DNA of 64,000 bases from Helicobacter ibis (GCF_027859255.1 NZ_JAQHXR010000001.1:62001-126000); one strand, 5' to 3'. Positions 9,225 through 19,102 are shown, counted from the stretch's first letter. Notes: generated from the sequence alone by a model not told the origin. Made by a program: numbers and translations.

Positions 9225-10021
9225 TTATTGTTGCTGGACCTTGTGTTATAGAGAATGATGAGATTTTAGAAGAAATTGCAGAGAGTTTAAAAGATATAGC
9301 AAATAATCCAAAAGTTACATTTTATTTCAAATCTAGTTTTGATAAGGCAAATAGAACTAGTTTGGATTCTTATCGAGGACCTGGTTTGGAGAAAGGCTTG
9401 GAATCTTTAGCAAAAATCAAGCAAAAATTTGGATATAAACTGCTAACAGACATACATGAGACATATCAAGCAAGGTTGGCAGCAGAGATTGTAGATGTAT
9501 TACAGATTCCTGCGTTTCTATGTAGGCAGACAGATTTAATAGTAGAGAGTGCGAAGAGCAAAGCTATTGTTAATATTAAAAAGGGTCAATTTATGAATCC
9601 AAAAGATATGCAATATTCTGTTTTAAAGGCATTAAAGATTCGTGGTGGAGAGAATGCAACTTATGATGAATCTAAAAAGCATGGTATATATCTAACAGAA
9701 CGAGGAAGTAGTTTTGGCTATGGTAATTTGGTTGTAGATATGAGATCATTATCTATTATGAGAGAGTTTGCACCAGTTATCTTTGATGCTACTCATGCGG
9801 TGCAGATGCCAGGTGGTGCTAATGGTAAGAGTGGTGGAGATTCTAAATTCGCCCCACTTTTAGCTAGGGCTGCTAGTGCTGTTGGTATTGATGGGTTATT
9901 TGCTGAAGTGCATGTAAATCCAAAAAAAGCATTAAGCGATGGTCCAAATATGTTAAAACCAAATGAGCTTATAAGTCTTTGTGATACTATTTTAGAGATT
10001 GATAAATTAATAAAAGGATAG
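9221..10021 (+). CDS. kdsA: 3-deoxy-D-manno-octulosonate 8-phosphate synthase
   Basis: This 266-residue enzyme condenses phosphoenolpyruvate with arabinose 5-phosphate to give KDO 8-phosphate, the precursor of the KDO in the lipopolysaccharide inner core. The N-terminal [10 protein letters not shown], the [12 protein letters not shown] loop, and the [21 protein letters not shown] and [15 protein letters not shown] segments are characteristic. Length is typical. The ATG overlaps the stop of the carbonic anhydrase gene (ATGA), and ribH follows after three bases, so translation is probably coupled. Confidence 0.96.
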   Translation: MIIVAGPCVIENDEILEEIAESLKDIANNPKVTFYFKSSFDKANRTSLDSYRGPGLEKGLESLAKIKQKFGYKLLTDIHETYQARLAAEIVDVLQIPAFLCRQTDLIVESAKSKAIVNIKKGQFMNPKDMQYSVLKALKIRGGENATYDESKKHGIYLTERGSSFGYGNLVVDMRSLSIMREFAPVIFDATHAVQMPGGANGKSGGDSKFAPLLARAASAVGIDGLFAEVHVNPKKALSDGPNMLKPNELISLCDTILEIDKLIKG

Positions 10022-10024
10022 AAT

Positions 10025-10495
10025 ATGCAAGTGATCGAAGGAAAATTATCTCTTTTGGGAGATGAAAAAATTGCAATTATTTCAAGTAGGTTTAATCACA
10101 TAATTACTGATAGGCTTGTAGAGGGTGCTAAAGATTGCTTTCTAAGGCATGGTGGCAGGGAAGATAATTTATTTCATATATTGGTTCCTGGTGCATTTGA
10201 AATACCATTTGCATTAGAGAAAATATTATCTCAAGGTGATTATGATGGAGTATGTTGTCTTGGTGCAATAATTAGAGGAAGCACACCTCATTTTGATTAT
10301 GTAAGTGCTGAATCTACAAAAGGAATAGCAAATGTAACCATACGATATGGTGCTGCTGTAACTTTTGGTGTCCTAACTACTGATACAATAGAACAAGCAA
10401 TTGAAAGAGCTGGAAGTAAAAGTGGAAACAAGGGTTTTGAATCTATGTCTAATCTTATAGAGCTTATAAACTTATATAGAAAAATTGGTGCATAA
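10025..10495 (+). CDS. ribH: 6,7-dimethyl-8-ribityllumazine synthase
   Basis: This 156-residue enzyme performs the penultimate step of riboflavin synthesis, joining 5-amino-6-ribitylaminouracil with dihydroxybutanone phosphate. The signatures [42 protein letters not shown] and [17 protein letters not shown] are all present. The substrate made by RibB comes from the gene at 14202. It overlaps the nusB start by one base and follows kdsA after three bases. Confidence 0.96.
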   Translation: MQVIEGKLSLLGDEKIAIISSRFNHIITDRLVEGAKDCFLRHGGREDNLFHILVPGAFEIPFALEKILSQGDYDGVCCLGAIIRGSTPHFDYVSAESTKGIANVTIRYGAAVTFGVLTTDTIEQAIERAGSKSGNKGFESMSNLIELINLYRKIGA

Positions 10496-10938
10496 TGGCT
10501 ACTAGAGGACAGGCAAGAGAAGCTGTTGTGCAGTTGATGTATGCTTATGGTAGCGGAAATAGTGGTATTGTAAAGTTTGTAGATGAAATATTAGAAGAGA
10601 AAAAAATTAAAAATCAACAACGAGAGTTTGCATTAGGATTGTTTAATGGGATTTTGGAGCATTTAGAAGAAATAGATTTAAGAATCACCCATCAGTTAAA
10701 GAACTGGGATTTCTCTAGGATTGGAGATATGGAGAGGGCAATTTTGAGGCTTGGTGCATATGAGATAATATTTAGCGATACTGATAAAGCAGTTGCTATT
10801 AATGAAGCATTAGAAATAGCAAAAATATTTGGAAATGATAATTCAACTAGATTTATAAATGGGATCTTAGATGGTGTAAGCAAGAATCTGAAAATAAAAT
10901 TACAAGACATACAAGAGGCACTTAAGGATAATAAATGA
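10495..10938 (+). CDS. nusB: Transcription antitermination factor NusB
   Basis: This 147-residue all-helical RNA-binding protein acts with NusE (S10) at boxA sites to prevent premature termination in rRNA operons. The N-terminal REAVVQLMYAY, the central DFSRIGDMERAILRLGAYEI, and the C-terminal AINEALEIAKIFGNDNSTRFINGILD are the family signatures. The start overlaps ribH by one base and the stop overlaps pyrF by four. The nusB-ribH pairing is shared with many bacteria. Confidence 0.95.
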   Translation: MATRGQAREAVVQLMYAYGSGNSGIVKFVDEILEEKKIKNQQREFALGLFNGILEHLEEIDLRITHQLKNWDFSRIGDMERAILRLGAYEIIFSDTDKAVAINEALEIAKIFGNDNSTRFINGILDGVSKNLKIKLQDIQEALKDNK

Positions 10939-11639
10939 AACTTTGTGTTGCATTAGATATGGATAGTAAGCATGATAATCTATCTCTTTTGGAGAGCTTA
11001 AAAGAATATGATGACTTGTATGTAAAAGTTGGGTTAAGGAGTTTTATTAGAGATGGATATTTATTTTTAGATGAGATTCGTAAAATTGCTAATTTTAAAA
11101 TATTTTTGGACTTAAAGCTATATGATATACCAAATACTATGTGTGATAGTATTGATGAGATAATAAAATTGGGAATCGATATGGTAACAATTCACGCAAG
11201 CAGTGGAAGAGAGGCTATGAATAGCATAGCTACAAAATTATCAAAAGTGCAAAATCCACCTATTATTCTTGCAGTAACAGCACTTACTAGTTTTGATGAT
11301 TCTAATTTATTTGAGATATATAATGATAGTTTAGAATCTTGTGTGTTGAAGTTTGCAAAATTATCATATGAATGTGGAATAAATGGTGTTGTATGCTCAT
11401 GCTTTGAATCTAAAATGATAAAAACAAATATAGGAAATGATTTTTTAACCCTTACGCCGGGGATTCGTCCATTTGGCGAGAGTGTAGGAGACCAAAAGCG
11501 TGTAGCAAATATTAAAGAAGCTTTCGATTCCAAGAGTGATTTTATCGTTGTTGGGCGTCCAATATATAAAGCACAAAACCCAAAAGAAGCTGTAAAGAGA
11601 ATATTAAACGAGATAAAAAGAGTTAGCAATGAAATATGA
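10935..11639 (+). CDS. pyrF: Orotidine 5'-phosphate decarboxylase
   Basis: This 234-residue TIM-barrel enzyme carries out the last step of UMP synthesis. The catalytic [10 protein letters not shown] motif (Asp/Lys/Asp charge network, about residues 58-67) is intact, as is the phosphate-binding end TPGIRP and FIVVGRPI. It starts four bases inside nusB and runs 11 bases into mnmG. In H. pylori pyrF also lies beside the carbonic anhydrase gene, though the internal order differs slightly. Confidence 0.95.
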   Translation: MKLCVALDMDSKHDNLSLLESLKEYDDLYVKVGLRSFIRDGYLFLDEIRKIANFKIFLDLKLYDIPNTMCDSIDEIIKLGIDMVTIHASSGREAMNSIATKLSKVQNPPIILAVTALTSFDDSNLFEIYNDSLESCVLKFAKLSYECGINGVVCSCFESKMIKTNIGNDFLTLTPGIRPFGESVGDQKRVANIKEAFDSKSDFIVVGRPIYKAQNPKEAVKRILNEIKRVSNEI

Positions 11640-13527
11640 TGTAATCGTTATTGGTGGTGGTCATGCGGGTATTGAATCTGCAATAGTATCTGCTAAGATG
11701 GGTTGTAAGACACTGCTTTTAACAATGCTAGTAGAACAAATTGGAGCTGCTAGTTGTAATCCTGCAGTAGGTGGGCTTGGTAAGGGACATTTGGTAAAGG
11801 AAGTAGATGCATTAGGTGGTGTAATGGGATATATCACTGATAAGTGTGGGATTCAATTTAGAACACTAAATGCCTCAAAAGGTCCTGCTGTTCGAGGCAC
11901 AAGAGCCCAAATAGATATGGATAGATATAAAATAGTAGCTAGAGATATATGCTATAACACGCAAAACTTGGAAGTCTCACAACAATTAGTTGAATCTTTA
12001 ATTGTAAAAAACAATGAGGTAGAGGGCGTTAAAACAAGTATAGGCAAAATATATAAGGCAAAGAAAGTTGTCTTAACTACGGGGACATTTTTAAGAGGGA
12101 AGATTCATATAGGTGAGAATACCTCTAACAATGGTAGAGCAGGTGAGCAGCCAGCACAAGCTTTAGGAGAGTATTTAGAATCTTTAGGGCTTGAGGTAGG
12201 TAGGCTAAAGACTGGGACATGTGCTAGAATAAAAGCTAGTAGTATAAATTTTAGTAATTTAGAAAAACATCATGGTGATATACCAGCTCCTTATTTTAGC
12301 AATAAAACAAAAAAAGAGTTAAATGGCAATGAGTTTAACCCAGTGCAATTACCATGCTATGTAACATATACAAATGAAAAAACACACAAAATAATAAGTG
12401 ATAATTTTCATAGAGCACCTATGTTTACTGGACAAATAGAAGGTGTTGGTCCTAGATATTGTCCAAGTATAGAAGATAAAATAAATAGATTTAAAGATAA
12501 AGAAAGACATCAGTTGTTCTTAGAACCACAAACGCTAGAGGCAAATGAATATTATATAAATGGACTTACAACTTCCTTGCCATATGATGTTCAAGAAGAA
12601 TTAATACGAAGTATAGAAGGTTTAGAGAATGCAGAGATTGTGCGATATGGATATGCTATTGAGTATGATTATATAAATCCTACGGAATTAAAGCATACAT
12701 TAGAGACAAAAAAAATAAAGAATCTTTATTGTGCAGGACAGATAAATGGCACTACTGGGTATGAAGAAGCAGCAGCACAAGGGATATTTGCTGGGATTAA
12801 TGCTGCACTTAGTGCTAAGGGAAAAGATGAGGTTTATTTAAGAAGAAATGAATCTTATATTGGTGTTATGGTTGATGATTTGGTAACTAAGGGCACAAAA
12901 GAGCCTTATAGAATGTTTAGTTCAAGGGCAGAGTATAGGCTTTTATTGCGTGAAGGCAATGCGATTTTTAGGCTTGGTAAATTATCTTTTGAGCTTGGGC
13001 TTATGAGTGAGTGTGATTATAAGGAATTGCAAAAGGATTTAGAAGATATACAAATTGGTCTAAATTGGTTAAATGGTTCTGTTACGCCTACGGCATCTGT
13101 TTTGCAGTTTTTAGAGAGTATAGATGAAGATAAAATAAGCGATAAGACTACATGGCAAACGATAGTTTCAAGAAGGACATTTGATATGCCAAAACTCCTA
13201 GAGTTAATAAAGTTTGCTAATGCACCTTTTGGTTCATTTTCTCAAAGGTCATTAGAGGAGATATTAGTAGAATCTAAATATATGACCTATATACAAAAAC
13301 AACAAGCAATGATTGATAATATGGATAAAATGCTAAGTATTAAGATTCCAGATGGGTTTGTTTATAAAAATATATCTGGTTTGAGTTTAGAAGTGATAGA
13401 AAAGCTAGAAAAGAATCAGCCAAAAAGTCTATTTGAAGCAAGTCAAATAAGTGGAGTTACACCTGCTAGTTTGGAAGTTCTACAATTATATATACATTTG
13501 GAAGATAAAAAGAATAAAAGTAAGTGA
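11629..13527 (+). CDS. mnmG: tRNA uridine-5-carboxymethylaminomethyl modification enzyme
   Basis: This 632-residue FAD protein (formerly GidA) works with MnmE to install the cmnm5 group on the wobble uridine of several tRNAs. The N-terminal [14 protein letters not shown] dinucleotide fold, [13 protein letters not shown] and the [12 protein letters not shown] and [16 protein letters not shown] segments are diagnostic. The C-terminal helical MnmE-binding region is complete. The start lies within the end of pyrF. A lone MnmC methyltransferase-domain protein, a possible downstream enzyme of the same pathway, is encoded at 61997-62725. Confidence 0.96.
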   Translation: MKYDVIVIGGGHAGIESAIVSAKMGCKTLLLTMLVEQIGAASCNPAVGGLGKGHLVKEVDALGGVMGYITDKCGIQFRTLNASKGPAVRGTRAQIDMDRYKIVARDICYNTQNLEVSQQLVESLIVKNNEVEGVKTSIGKIYKAKKVVLTTGTFLRGKIHIGENTSNNGRAGEQPAQALGEYLESLGLEVGRLKTGTCARIKASSINFSNLEKHHGDIPAPYFSNKTKKELNGNEFNPVQLPCYVTYTNEKTHKIISDNFHRAPMFTGQIEGVGPRYCPSIEDKINRFKDKERHQLFLEPQTLEANEYYINGLTTSLPYDVQEELIRSIEGLENAEIVRYGYAIEYDYINPTELKHTLETKKIKNLYCAGQINGTTGYEEAAAQGIFAGINAALSAKGKDEVYLRRNESYIGVMVDDLVTKGTKEPYRMFSSRAEYRLLLREGNAIFRLGKLSFELGLMSECDYKELQKDLEDIQIGLNWLNGSVTPTASVLQFLESIDEDKISDKTTWQTIVSRRTFDMPKLLELIKFANAPFGSFSQRSLEEILVESKYMTYIQKQQAMIDNMDKMLSIKIPDGFVYKNISGLSLEVIEKLEKNQPKSLFEASQISGVTPASLEVLQLYIHLEDKKNKSK

Positions 13528-13538
13528 GAAATTAAAAT

Positions 13539-13615
<77 letters not shown>

Positions 13616-13653
13616 ATAAATATAACTAAAAATGTTAAAAATCATTTTGATTG

Positions 13654-13728
13654 TGGCTGGGGTACAAGGATTCGAACCTCGGAATGGCTGGACCAAAACC
13701 AGCTGCCTTACCGCTTGGCGATACCCCA
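13654..13728 (-). tRNA. tRNA-Gln (UUG)
   Basis: The minus strand gives a 75-base cloverleaf with acceptor TGGGGTA/TACCCCA, anticodon loop TTTTGGT reading UUG, T-loop TTCGAAT and encoded CCA. The weak U1-A72 pair is typical of tRNA-Gln. It lies 38 bases from tRNA-fMet, and both are on the same strand, so they may be co-transcribed. Confidence 0.95.
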
Positions 13729-13793
13729 ATGTTTTAAGAAATCGGATTATATATAAAAAAGGCTCGTTTGTCAAGAATTAGTAAAGGCAAAAA

Positions 13794-13976
13794 TTATATA
13801 TCTAATTTTTTTGCCAATGCTGTTCTAATTGCTTCTTCTTTTGAAGATTTTTCCTGTATTTTTCTTTCTATTACGCTTTTATCAGCTTCAAGTTTTGCTA
13901 TCTGCTTTCTTATGTTTGTTAAAAACGAAACTAACTTTCTCTCATTATATACCTCAAAATTTTGTTGTGTTGTCAT
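13794..13976 (-). CDS. Small coiled-coil hypothetical protein
   Basis: A 60-residue ORF begins with ATG preceded by AAGGAA at good spacing, which supports translation. The sequence is almost entirely helical with charged heptad-like spacing (IRKQIAKLEADKSVIERKIQEK) and has no signal peptide, cysteine or membrane segment. I do not recognise a family. It lies between tRNA-Gln and ribBA, transcribed toward the tRNAs. It may be a small structural or adaptor protein. Confidence 0.6.
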   Translation of the reverse strand: MTTQQNFEVYNERKLVSFLTNIRKQIAKLEADKSVIERKIQEKSSKEEAIRTALAKKLDI

Positions 13977-14201
13977 TAGAATTCCTTATTGTATTCGTAA
14001 CTAATAATGCTAAAAATTTGCTTTATATTTCTTTAAATAAAATTTTATTTTTATTAAACTTTTTATCTTATAAATTTTATTATAAAATAATTAATAATTT
14101 TTGATTAATATTGACTTTTTGGGTTAATTATCAATTAAAGAGAGTATTTATAAAATTTTTAATTTTTAGTTTATATAAAGTTGTTTTGGCAAGGAAATTA
14201 T

Positions 14202-15239
14202 ATGAGTAAAAATGAAGCTATTTTAAGGGTAGAGCAATCCATAGAAGCTATCAAAAATGGTGAAATGATAATAATAATGGATGATGAAGATAGGGAAAAT
14301 GAGGGTGATTTGGTTATGGCTGGAATCTTTAGCACACCAGATAAGATAAACTTCATGGCTCAATATGCAAGGGGTTTAATTTGTGTCTCTATCACTGAAA
14401 AGATAGCAAATGATTTAGATTTGCCACCTATGGTGGCATCAAATAGCTCAAATCATAATACAGCATTTACTATATCAATAGATGCAAAAGAGGCAAAAAC
14501 AGGAATCTCTGCTTATGAGAGAAGTTTGACGATAGAGCTTATGTGTAGAGCCAATGCTAAGCCAGATGATTTTGTAAGACCTGGACATATCTTTCCACTT
14601 GTAGCAAAAGAGGGTGGAGTATTAGAAAGGACGGGACACACTGAAGCTAGTATTGATATTTGTAAATTAGCTGGACTTAAGCCAGTTAGCGTGATTTGTG
14701 AGATAATGAAAGAAGATGGGCTTATGGCTAGAAGAGATGATAAATTTTTAATTGATTTTGCTTCTAAACATTCTTTAAAGATTCTATATGTATCAGACTT
14801 AATAGAATATAGAATGCAGTCTGAAAACCTAGTTAGCATACAAAGTGAAGAATCTTCTAGTTTTTTTGATTTTGATGTTACTAAGACTTCTTTTAAAGAT
14901 CATATAGGAAGGATTCATATTGCATACAAGTTTGGAGATACTAGCAAGATTCCTTATGTGAAATTCCACATTGTAGATGAGGATATATTATTGCTAGAAG
15001 ATTTTTCTAGATTCAATGAACTTGTAAAATCAATAGATATATTAAAAGAGCATGTAGGCTATCTTGTGTTTTTAAGAACTAGTAAAAATTCCGATATAAA
15101 AGAGCTTGGGATAGGTGCGCAGATTCTAAAGTTACTTGGCATTTTGGACTTTAAACTAATTAGTTCTACAAAAAATGAAGATAGTTTTATGGTGCTAAAT
15201 GGATTTAATTTAAAGATAGTTGAGGTAATTAAACCTTAA
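14202..15239 (+). CDS. ribBA: 3,4-dihydroxy-2-butanone 4-phosphate synthase with degenerate GTP cyclohydrolase II domain
   Basis: The N-terminal 200 residues are a complete RibB domain with the metal-binding MDDEDRENEGDL, RPGHIFPLVA and GHTEASIDICKLAGL motifs. It converts ribulose 5-phosphate to the four-carbon unit used by RibH. The C-terminal 120 residues align with GTP cyclohydrolase II by their final GIGAQILKLLGI and LNGFNLKIVE segments. They contain no cysteine at all, so the zinc site of the cyclohydrolase is lost. A separate ribA is therefore expected elsewhere, as in H. pylori. ATG at 14202 is chosen because AAGGAA lies at 14191-14196. Confidence 0.92.
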   Translation: MSKNEAILRVEQSIEAIKNGEMIIIMDDEDRENEGDLVMAGIFSTPDKINFMAQYARGLICVSITEKIANDLDLPPMVASNSSNHNTAFTISIDAKEAKTGISAYERSLTIELMCRANAKPDDFVRPGHIFPLVAKEGGVLERTGHTEASIDICKLAGLKPVSVICEIMKEDGLMARRDDKFLIDFASKHSLKILYVSDLIEYRMQSENLVSIQSEESSSFFDFDVTKTSFKDHIGRIHIAYKFGDTSKIPYVKFHIVDEDILLLEDFSRFNELVKSIDILKEHVGYLVFLRTSKNSDIKELGIGAQILKLLGILDFKLISSTKNEDSFMVLNGFNLKIVEVIKP

Positions 15240-15242
15240 GTT

Positions 15243-15317
15243 TCGGAGTAGCGGGATTTGAACCCACGACCTCACCCACCCCAAGGGTGTGCGCTAGCCA
15301 GACTGCGCTATACTCCG
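15243..15317 (-). tRNA. tRNA-Pro (GGG)
   Basis: The minus strand folds with acceptor CGGAGTA/TACTCCG, anticodon stem CACCC/GGGTG and loop TTGGGGT reading GGG, and T-loop TTCAAAT. CCA is not encoded; after the discriminator A the sequence is AAC. It lies only three bases after the ribBA stop, convergent with it. Confidence 0.93.
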
Positions 15318-15346
15318 ATGTGTTGCGTATTGTAGCATATTGATAG

Positions 15347-15362
15347 TTGGAATGCAATTTGC
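15347..15362 (+). promoter_or_regulatory. Putative sigma-54 (RpoN) promoter before flgI
   Basis: TTGGAATGCAATTTGC has the GG-N10-GC spacing and the flanking T residues of the -24/-12 consensus (TGGCAC-N5-TTGC). It lies 38 bases before the flgI ATG, in a short intergenic gap. RpoN drives middle flagellar genes in this phylum, so placement fits; the CAC of the -24 element is poorly matched. Confidence 0.5.
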
Positions 15363-15400
15363 TTATTTTTGCTAATAAATATAGCAAAAGGATTTGAAAT

Positions 15401-16477
15401 ATGAACATGTTTAAAGGGATTTTAACAATAACTTTGTTTTTTACGCTACCAATGTATGCTGCAAAGGTTAGCGATTTAGCAAATATCGTCGGCGTTAGGG
15501 ATAATCAACTAATAGGTTATGGTTTGGTTGTGGGTCTAAATGGGACTGGCGATAAGACTACCTCTACTTTTACAATGCAATCAATGTCAAACATGCTAGA
15601 GAGTGTAAATGTAAAAATAGATCCAAATGATATACAATCAAAGAATGTTGCTGCTGTAATGGTTACTGCTAAGCTTCCTCCATTTGCAAGACAAGGTGAT
15701 AAGCTTGATATTTTAGTCTCAAGTATTGGTGATGCGAAGTCTTTAGAAGGTGGGACATTGTTGTTAACTCCTCTTAGTGGTTTAGATGGGAGAATCTATG
15801 CTGTCGCTCAAGGTGCTGTAGGTATAGGTGGTAAAAGCGAAAGAGGCGGTGCAGCAAACCACCCACTAGTTGCCACATTACCAAATGGCGGTATTGTTGA
15901 GAGAGAAGTTGTATATGATTTGTATAGCAAAACAAATGCAACTCTTAGTTTAAAAGAATCTAATTTTCAAAATGTAGTTAGAATCCAAACTAGGATTAAT
16001 GAGACATTTGCTCCTGCTACAAATAGTGATTCAAATGCAACAAATTCTGTTGCAGTTGCCGTAGATCCAAGAACAATAAGATTACAAAAGCCAGAAAATA
16101 TAAGCATGGTTGAATTTCTAGCTAGGGTTCAAAATATTGATGTTGATTATGTAAAAGAAGATAGAATAATAATAAATGAAAGAACAGGAACGGTTATAGC
16201 AGGGCTTGGCGTTGAGGTATCTCCTATTGTTGTAACTCATAACAATATAACAATAAAAGTATCAAATGAGCCTATAAATGACCCAGAAGCGGTTGATATG
16301 GGCAGTGGTGCGTCATTTAGCCCTCAACAAGCAATGGTAGCAAGTGCGAATAATCCTACTATCTCTAGCGTCACAAGAGCATTGCAAAGAATGGGTGCTA
16401 CTCCAAAAGATATGATAGCTATAATTGAGACAATGAAAAAAGCCGGTGCTTTTAATGCTGATTTGGAAATAATTTAA
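15401..16477 (+). CDS. flgI: Flagellar P-ring protein
   Basis: This 358-residue secreted protein forms the periplasmic P-ring that bushes the flagellar rod in the peptidoglycan layer. A signal peptide of about 20 residues ends at MYAAKVSDLA. Family landmarks are VRDNQLIGYGLVVGLNGTGD, SKNVAAVMVTAKLPPFARQGDKLDI, the central RTGTVIAGL and the C-terminal MGATPKDMIAIIETMKKAGAF. AAAAGGA at 15386-15392 precedes the ATG. flgJ follows after 9 bases, with AAGGAGG between them, and flgS follows that. The order matches HP0246-HP0245-HP0244. Confidence 0.96.
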   Translation: MNMFKGILTITLFFTLPMYAAKVSDLANIVGVRDNQLIGYGLVVGLNGTGDKTTSTFTMQSMSNMLESVNVKIDPNDIQSKNVAAVMVTAKLPPFARQGDKLDILVSSIGDAKSLEGGTLLLTPLSGLDGRIYAVAQGAVGIGGKSERGGAANHPLVATLPNGGIVEREVVYDLYSKTNATLSLKESNFQNVVRIQTRINETFAPATNSDSNATNSVAVAVDPRTIRLQKPENISMVEFLARVQNIDVDYVKEDRIIINERTGTVIAGLGVEVSPIVVTHNNITIKVSNEPINDPEAVDMGSGASFSPQQAMVASANNPTISSVTRALQRMGATPKDMIAIIETMKKAGAFNADLEII

Positions 16478-16486
16478 GGAGGATTC

Positions 16487-16804
16487 ATGGCAATTGATTT
16501 TAATGGCATTAGCGGATATAGCAAAGATTTGTTAGATGTTGCTAAAAAAGCACCAGAAATTACAAAAACAGATGATGATTCAAGGCTAAGAGAACAAACA
16601 GATGCCTTTGAGGCGTTGATTTTAAAGACTATACTTGATACATCTTTAAAACTAGAAGATCCTCTATATCCAAAAGCACCCGGACATGACATATATGAAT
16701 CCATGTATAAAGATACACTATCACAATCTCTTAGCGGTAGTTTTGGATATAGTGATTTGCTATATGGTTATTTAAAAGATTTACAAAAACAACAAGGCTT
16801 ATAG
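16487..16804 (+). CDS. flgJ: Rod-binding protein, FlgJ N-terminal domain type
   Basis: This 105-residue protein carries only the rod-capping domain of FlgJ. It has the signature EQTDAFEALILKTILDTSLK and the C-terminal YESMYKDTLSQSLSGSFGYSDLLYGYL. The peptidoglycan-hydrolase domain found in enteric FlgJ is absent, which is normal for Campylobacterota; another muralytic enzyme must open the wall for the rod. Its TAG overlaps the GTG start of flgS by one base. Confidence 0.88.
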   Translation: MAIDFNGISGYSKDLLDVAKKAPEITKTDDDSRLREQTDAFEALILKTILDTSLKLEDPLYPKAPGHDIYESMYKDTLSQSLSGSFGYSDLLYGYLKDLQKQQGL

Positions 16805-17811
16805 TGATAGATCAAAATTTATTGGAATCTTTAAGTAGTAGCGATAAGGAATCTTTTGCAAAAGGGCTAAAAGAGTTAATCACACAAACATATGAAGTAG
16901 AAAAAGAATTTGTTGAATTAAGGGCTCTCTTTGAAGAGGTATTGGATATTTTGCCAACTGCTGTATGGGTACTAGAAGAGGGTGGGGAAATATTTTATCA
17001 AAATTCTTTTGCAAGCGAGATTTCAAATCTTTTGGAATTTTTGGATATACGCAATTTGCAACGACAAGAAATTGAGCTTGAATCTAGTGTGTATTTGGTT
17101 CAAATAAATAAAAAGCTAAACAAATTTATAATTACTGCTACTGATATTACAAGTGAAAAAAGGCGTGAAAGACTAGCATCTATGGGGCAAATATCAGCAC
17201 ATTTAGCACATGAGATAAGGAATCCTGTAGGCTCTGTTGCACTTTTAGCCTCTACACTTATAAATAAAGTTGATTTAAAAAACAAGCCTCTAGTTTTAGA
17301 GATAAAAAAATCAATTTGGCGTGTGGAGAGGATTGTTAAGGCTACATTGCTGTTTTCAAAAGGTGTGCATGTAAATAAAAGCACAATAAACCCTGAAAAC
17401 ATAAAAGAAGAATTAGAAGAATCTCTAGGGTATTACACATATTCTAAAGATATAGATTTGAAGCTAAAGTTTGATAGCTCACAAATAGAAGCTGATTTTG
17501 ATTTATTGTGTATAGTTTTGCAGAACTTTTTGTTTAATGCTGTTGATGCAATTGAAGAGAGTGATAATGATAGTGGTTTAATAGAGATATTTTATAGTAT
17601 CGTTAATGATAAAGCAGAATTTAAAATTTATGATAGTGGCAAACAAATTGAGAATCCTCAAATATTATTTGAACCATTTAAAAGCACAAAATTAAAGGGT
17701 AATGGGCTTGGATTAGCATTGTCATTACAGATTATTGAAGCACATGGCGGAAGTATAGAATTACTAGATGAAGATAAAAAAGGTTTTAGAATAATTATCC
17801 CTACAAAATAG
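16804..17811 (+). CDS. flgS: Flagellar sensor histidine kinase FlgS
   Basis: This soluble 335-residue kinase has a PAS-like segment (about residues 45-115), a HisKA helix with the phospho-acceptor His in HLAHEIRNP, and an HATPase domain (NFLFNAVDAIEE, KGNGLGLALSLQI). No membrane segment is present. FlgS senses the flagellar export apparatus and phosphorylates FlgR, which activates RpoN-dependent rod and hook genes. The GTG start overlaps flgJ by one base. The position directly after flgI-flgJ is the same as in H. pylori (HP0244). No flgR is in this window. Confidence 0.92.
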   Translation: MIDQNLLESLSSSDKESFAKGLKELITQTYEVEKEFVELRALFEEVLDILPTAVWVLEEGGEIFYQNSFASEISNLLEFLDIRNLQRQEIELESSVYLVQINKKLNKFIITATDITSEKRRERLASMGQISAHLAHEIRNPVGSVALLASTLINKVDLKNKPLVLEIKKSIWRVERIVKATLLFSKGVHVNKSTINPENIKEELEESLGYYTYSKDIDLKLKFDSSQIEADFDLLCIVLQNFLFNAVDAIEESDNDSGLIEIFYSIVNDKAEFKIYDSGKQIENPQILFEPFKSTKLKGNGLGLALSLQIIEAHGGSIELLDEDKKGFRIIIPTK

Positions 17812-17875
17812 TTTTTTATTAAGTTTTATCTTTAATTTTGCAATAATCTTTTAAAAATTCTTGCAAGGTTATTTT

Positions 17876-19102
17876 ATGGTAATTAAGGGTGCTATGATAT
17901 GTGATGCCCTCTTGGAGCAAAAGGGTGATATAAGAATAGAAGGTGATAGGATAGTAAAAGTAGAACGAAGCATTATGCCAAGTGCTGGAGAGGAGGTCTT
18001 TCATGCAGATGGATTTACTCTTTTGCCTAGTGCTATTGACTTAAATACTAGACTTCATAATGATGTATTAACCAAAGAAAATATATTGAATCTTTCACAA
18101 AAAGCAGCAGTTGGTGGAGTAGGAATGCTTGCGTTAATGCCTGATTGCAAACCATCTTTAAGCACTGAACTTGGCATGGAGTTATTATCTGTTTTACAAC
18201 ATGAACTAAGTGTCAAAATAATTGGTATAACTTCTAATTTAACAGATGAAGAGAGCGGGATTCCGCCAATATCATCTTTACACAAAAAAGGTGCTAGAGG
18301 TATTTTTAGCAAATCTAGCATAAGTGGAAATTTGTTGCGTAGGACTTGTGAGTTTGCTACAATGCTTGATTTGCCAATGTTTTTTGATTGTGATGATGAA
18401 TCTTTGAGTAAAGATGGAGTTATGAATGATGGTGAGCTTAGTGCATCTTTAGGGCTTAGTGGGATTTTATCTCTAAGTGAGACAAAAGAAGTTGCTATGA
18501 TGTGTGAGGTTGCTTCATTTATGGGCGTTAGAGCTATATTTAATGCTATTTCTTCTGATAGGAGTGTAGAAATTTTAAAAGAAGCAAAAAAGAAAAATCC
18601 AAATATTTTCATACAAACTTCGATACATCATCTAATTTTAACCGAAGATTTGTGCAACAATTACAACACTGCAGCAAAAATTAAACCACCTCTAAAATCA
18701 GAATCTACTCGTTCTAAATTGACAAAAAGAGCCAAAAAGCTAGAAATAGACTTGCTAACTTCTCTGCAATCATCACAATCTCTATCTAAAAAAGACCTAG
18801 CCTTTGATGAGGCGGCATTTGGCATAGATATGATAGAGTATTTTATCCCTATGTGTTATAGTCTGCTTGTGAAAAATGAGCATATGAGGTTTAGCGATTT
18901 AAGCAAGATTCTATCATTCAATCCAGCACAGATATTAAAGCTAGATGATGTTGGGCTGATAAAGGAAGGTTATTTGGCTAATTTTTGTTTGCTTGATACA
19001 AAAGAGACGCAAATGATAGGTGCTAAAGATTCACCTTATTATGATTGGATATTTAGTGGCAAGGTTAAACATCATTTTATAGGTGGCAAGCAAATTTTTT
19101 AA
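17876..19102 (+). CDS. Dihydroorotase-like protein lacking metal ligands (PyrC')
   Basis: This 408-residue protein has the fold and layout of class I dihydroorotases but has lost the metal-binding residues. The usual D-x-H-x-H is DLNTR near residue 59, and the HAED segment is DCDDESL. It keeps structural landmarks such as MNDGELSASLGLSGI and IKPPLKS. It is thus predicted to be catalytically dead, like the PyrC' subunits that hold aspartate carbamoyltransferase together in other bacteria. From memory HP0266 is the H. pylori counterpart. An intact pyrC lies at 21722. ATG 17876 is chosen over the TTG at 17861 for its position after CAAGG. Confidence 0.85.
   Translation: MVIKGAMICDALLEQKGDIRIEGDRIVKVERSIMPSAGEEVFHADGFTLLPSAIDLNTRLHNDVLTKENILNLSQKAAVGGVGMLALMPDCKPSLSTELGMELLSVLQHELSVKIIGITSNLTDEESGIPPISSLHKKGARGIFSKSSISGNLLRRTCEFATMLDLPMFFDCDDESLSKDGVMNDGELSASLGLSGILSLSETKEVAMMCEVASFMGVRAIFNAISSDRSVEILKEAKKKNPNIFIQTSIHHLILTEDLCNNYNTAAKIKPPLKSESTRSKLTKRAKKLEIDLLTSLQSSQSLSKKDLAFDEAAFGIDMIEYFIPMCYSLLVKNEHMRFSDLSKILSFNPAQILKLDDVGLIKEGYLANFCLLDTKETQMIGAKDSPYYDWIFSGKVKHHFIGGKQIF

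Noticed and set aside
13977-14201. FMN riboswitch before ribBA
   Set aside because: The 225-base gap is extremely AT-rich, with none of the conserved GC-rich FMN-aptamer helices. I see only possible promoter-like A/T stretches.
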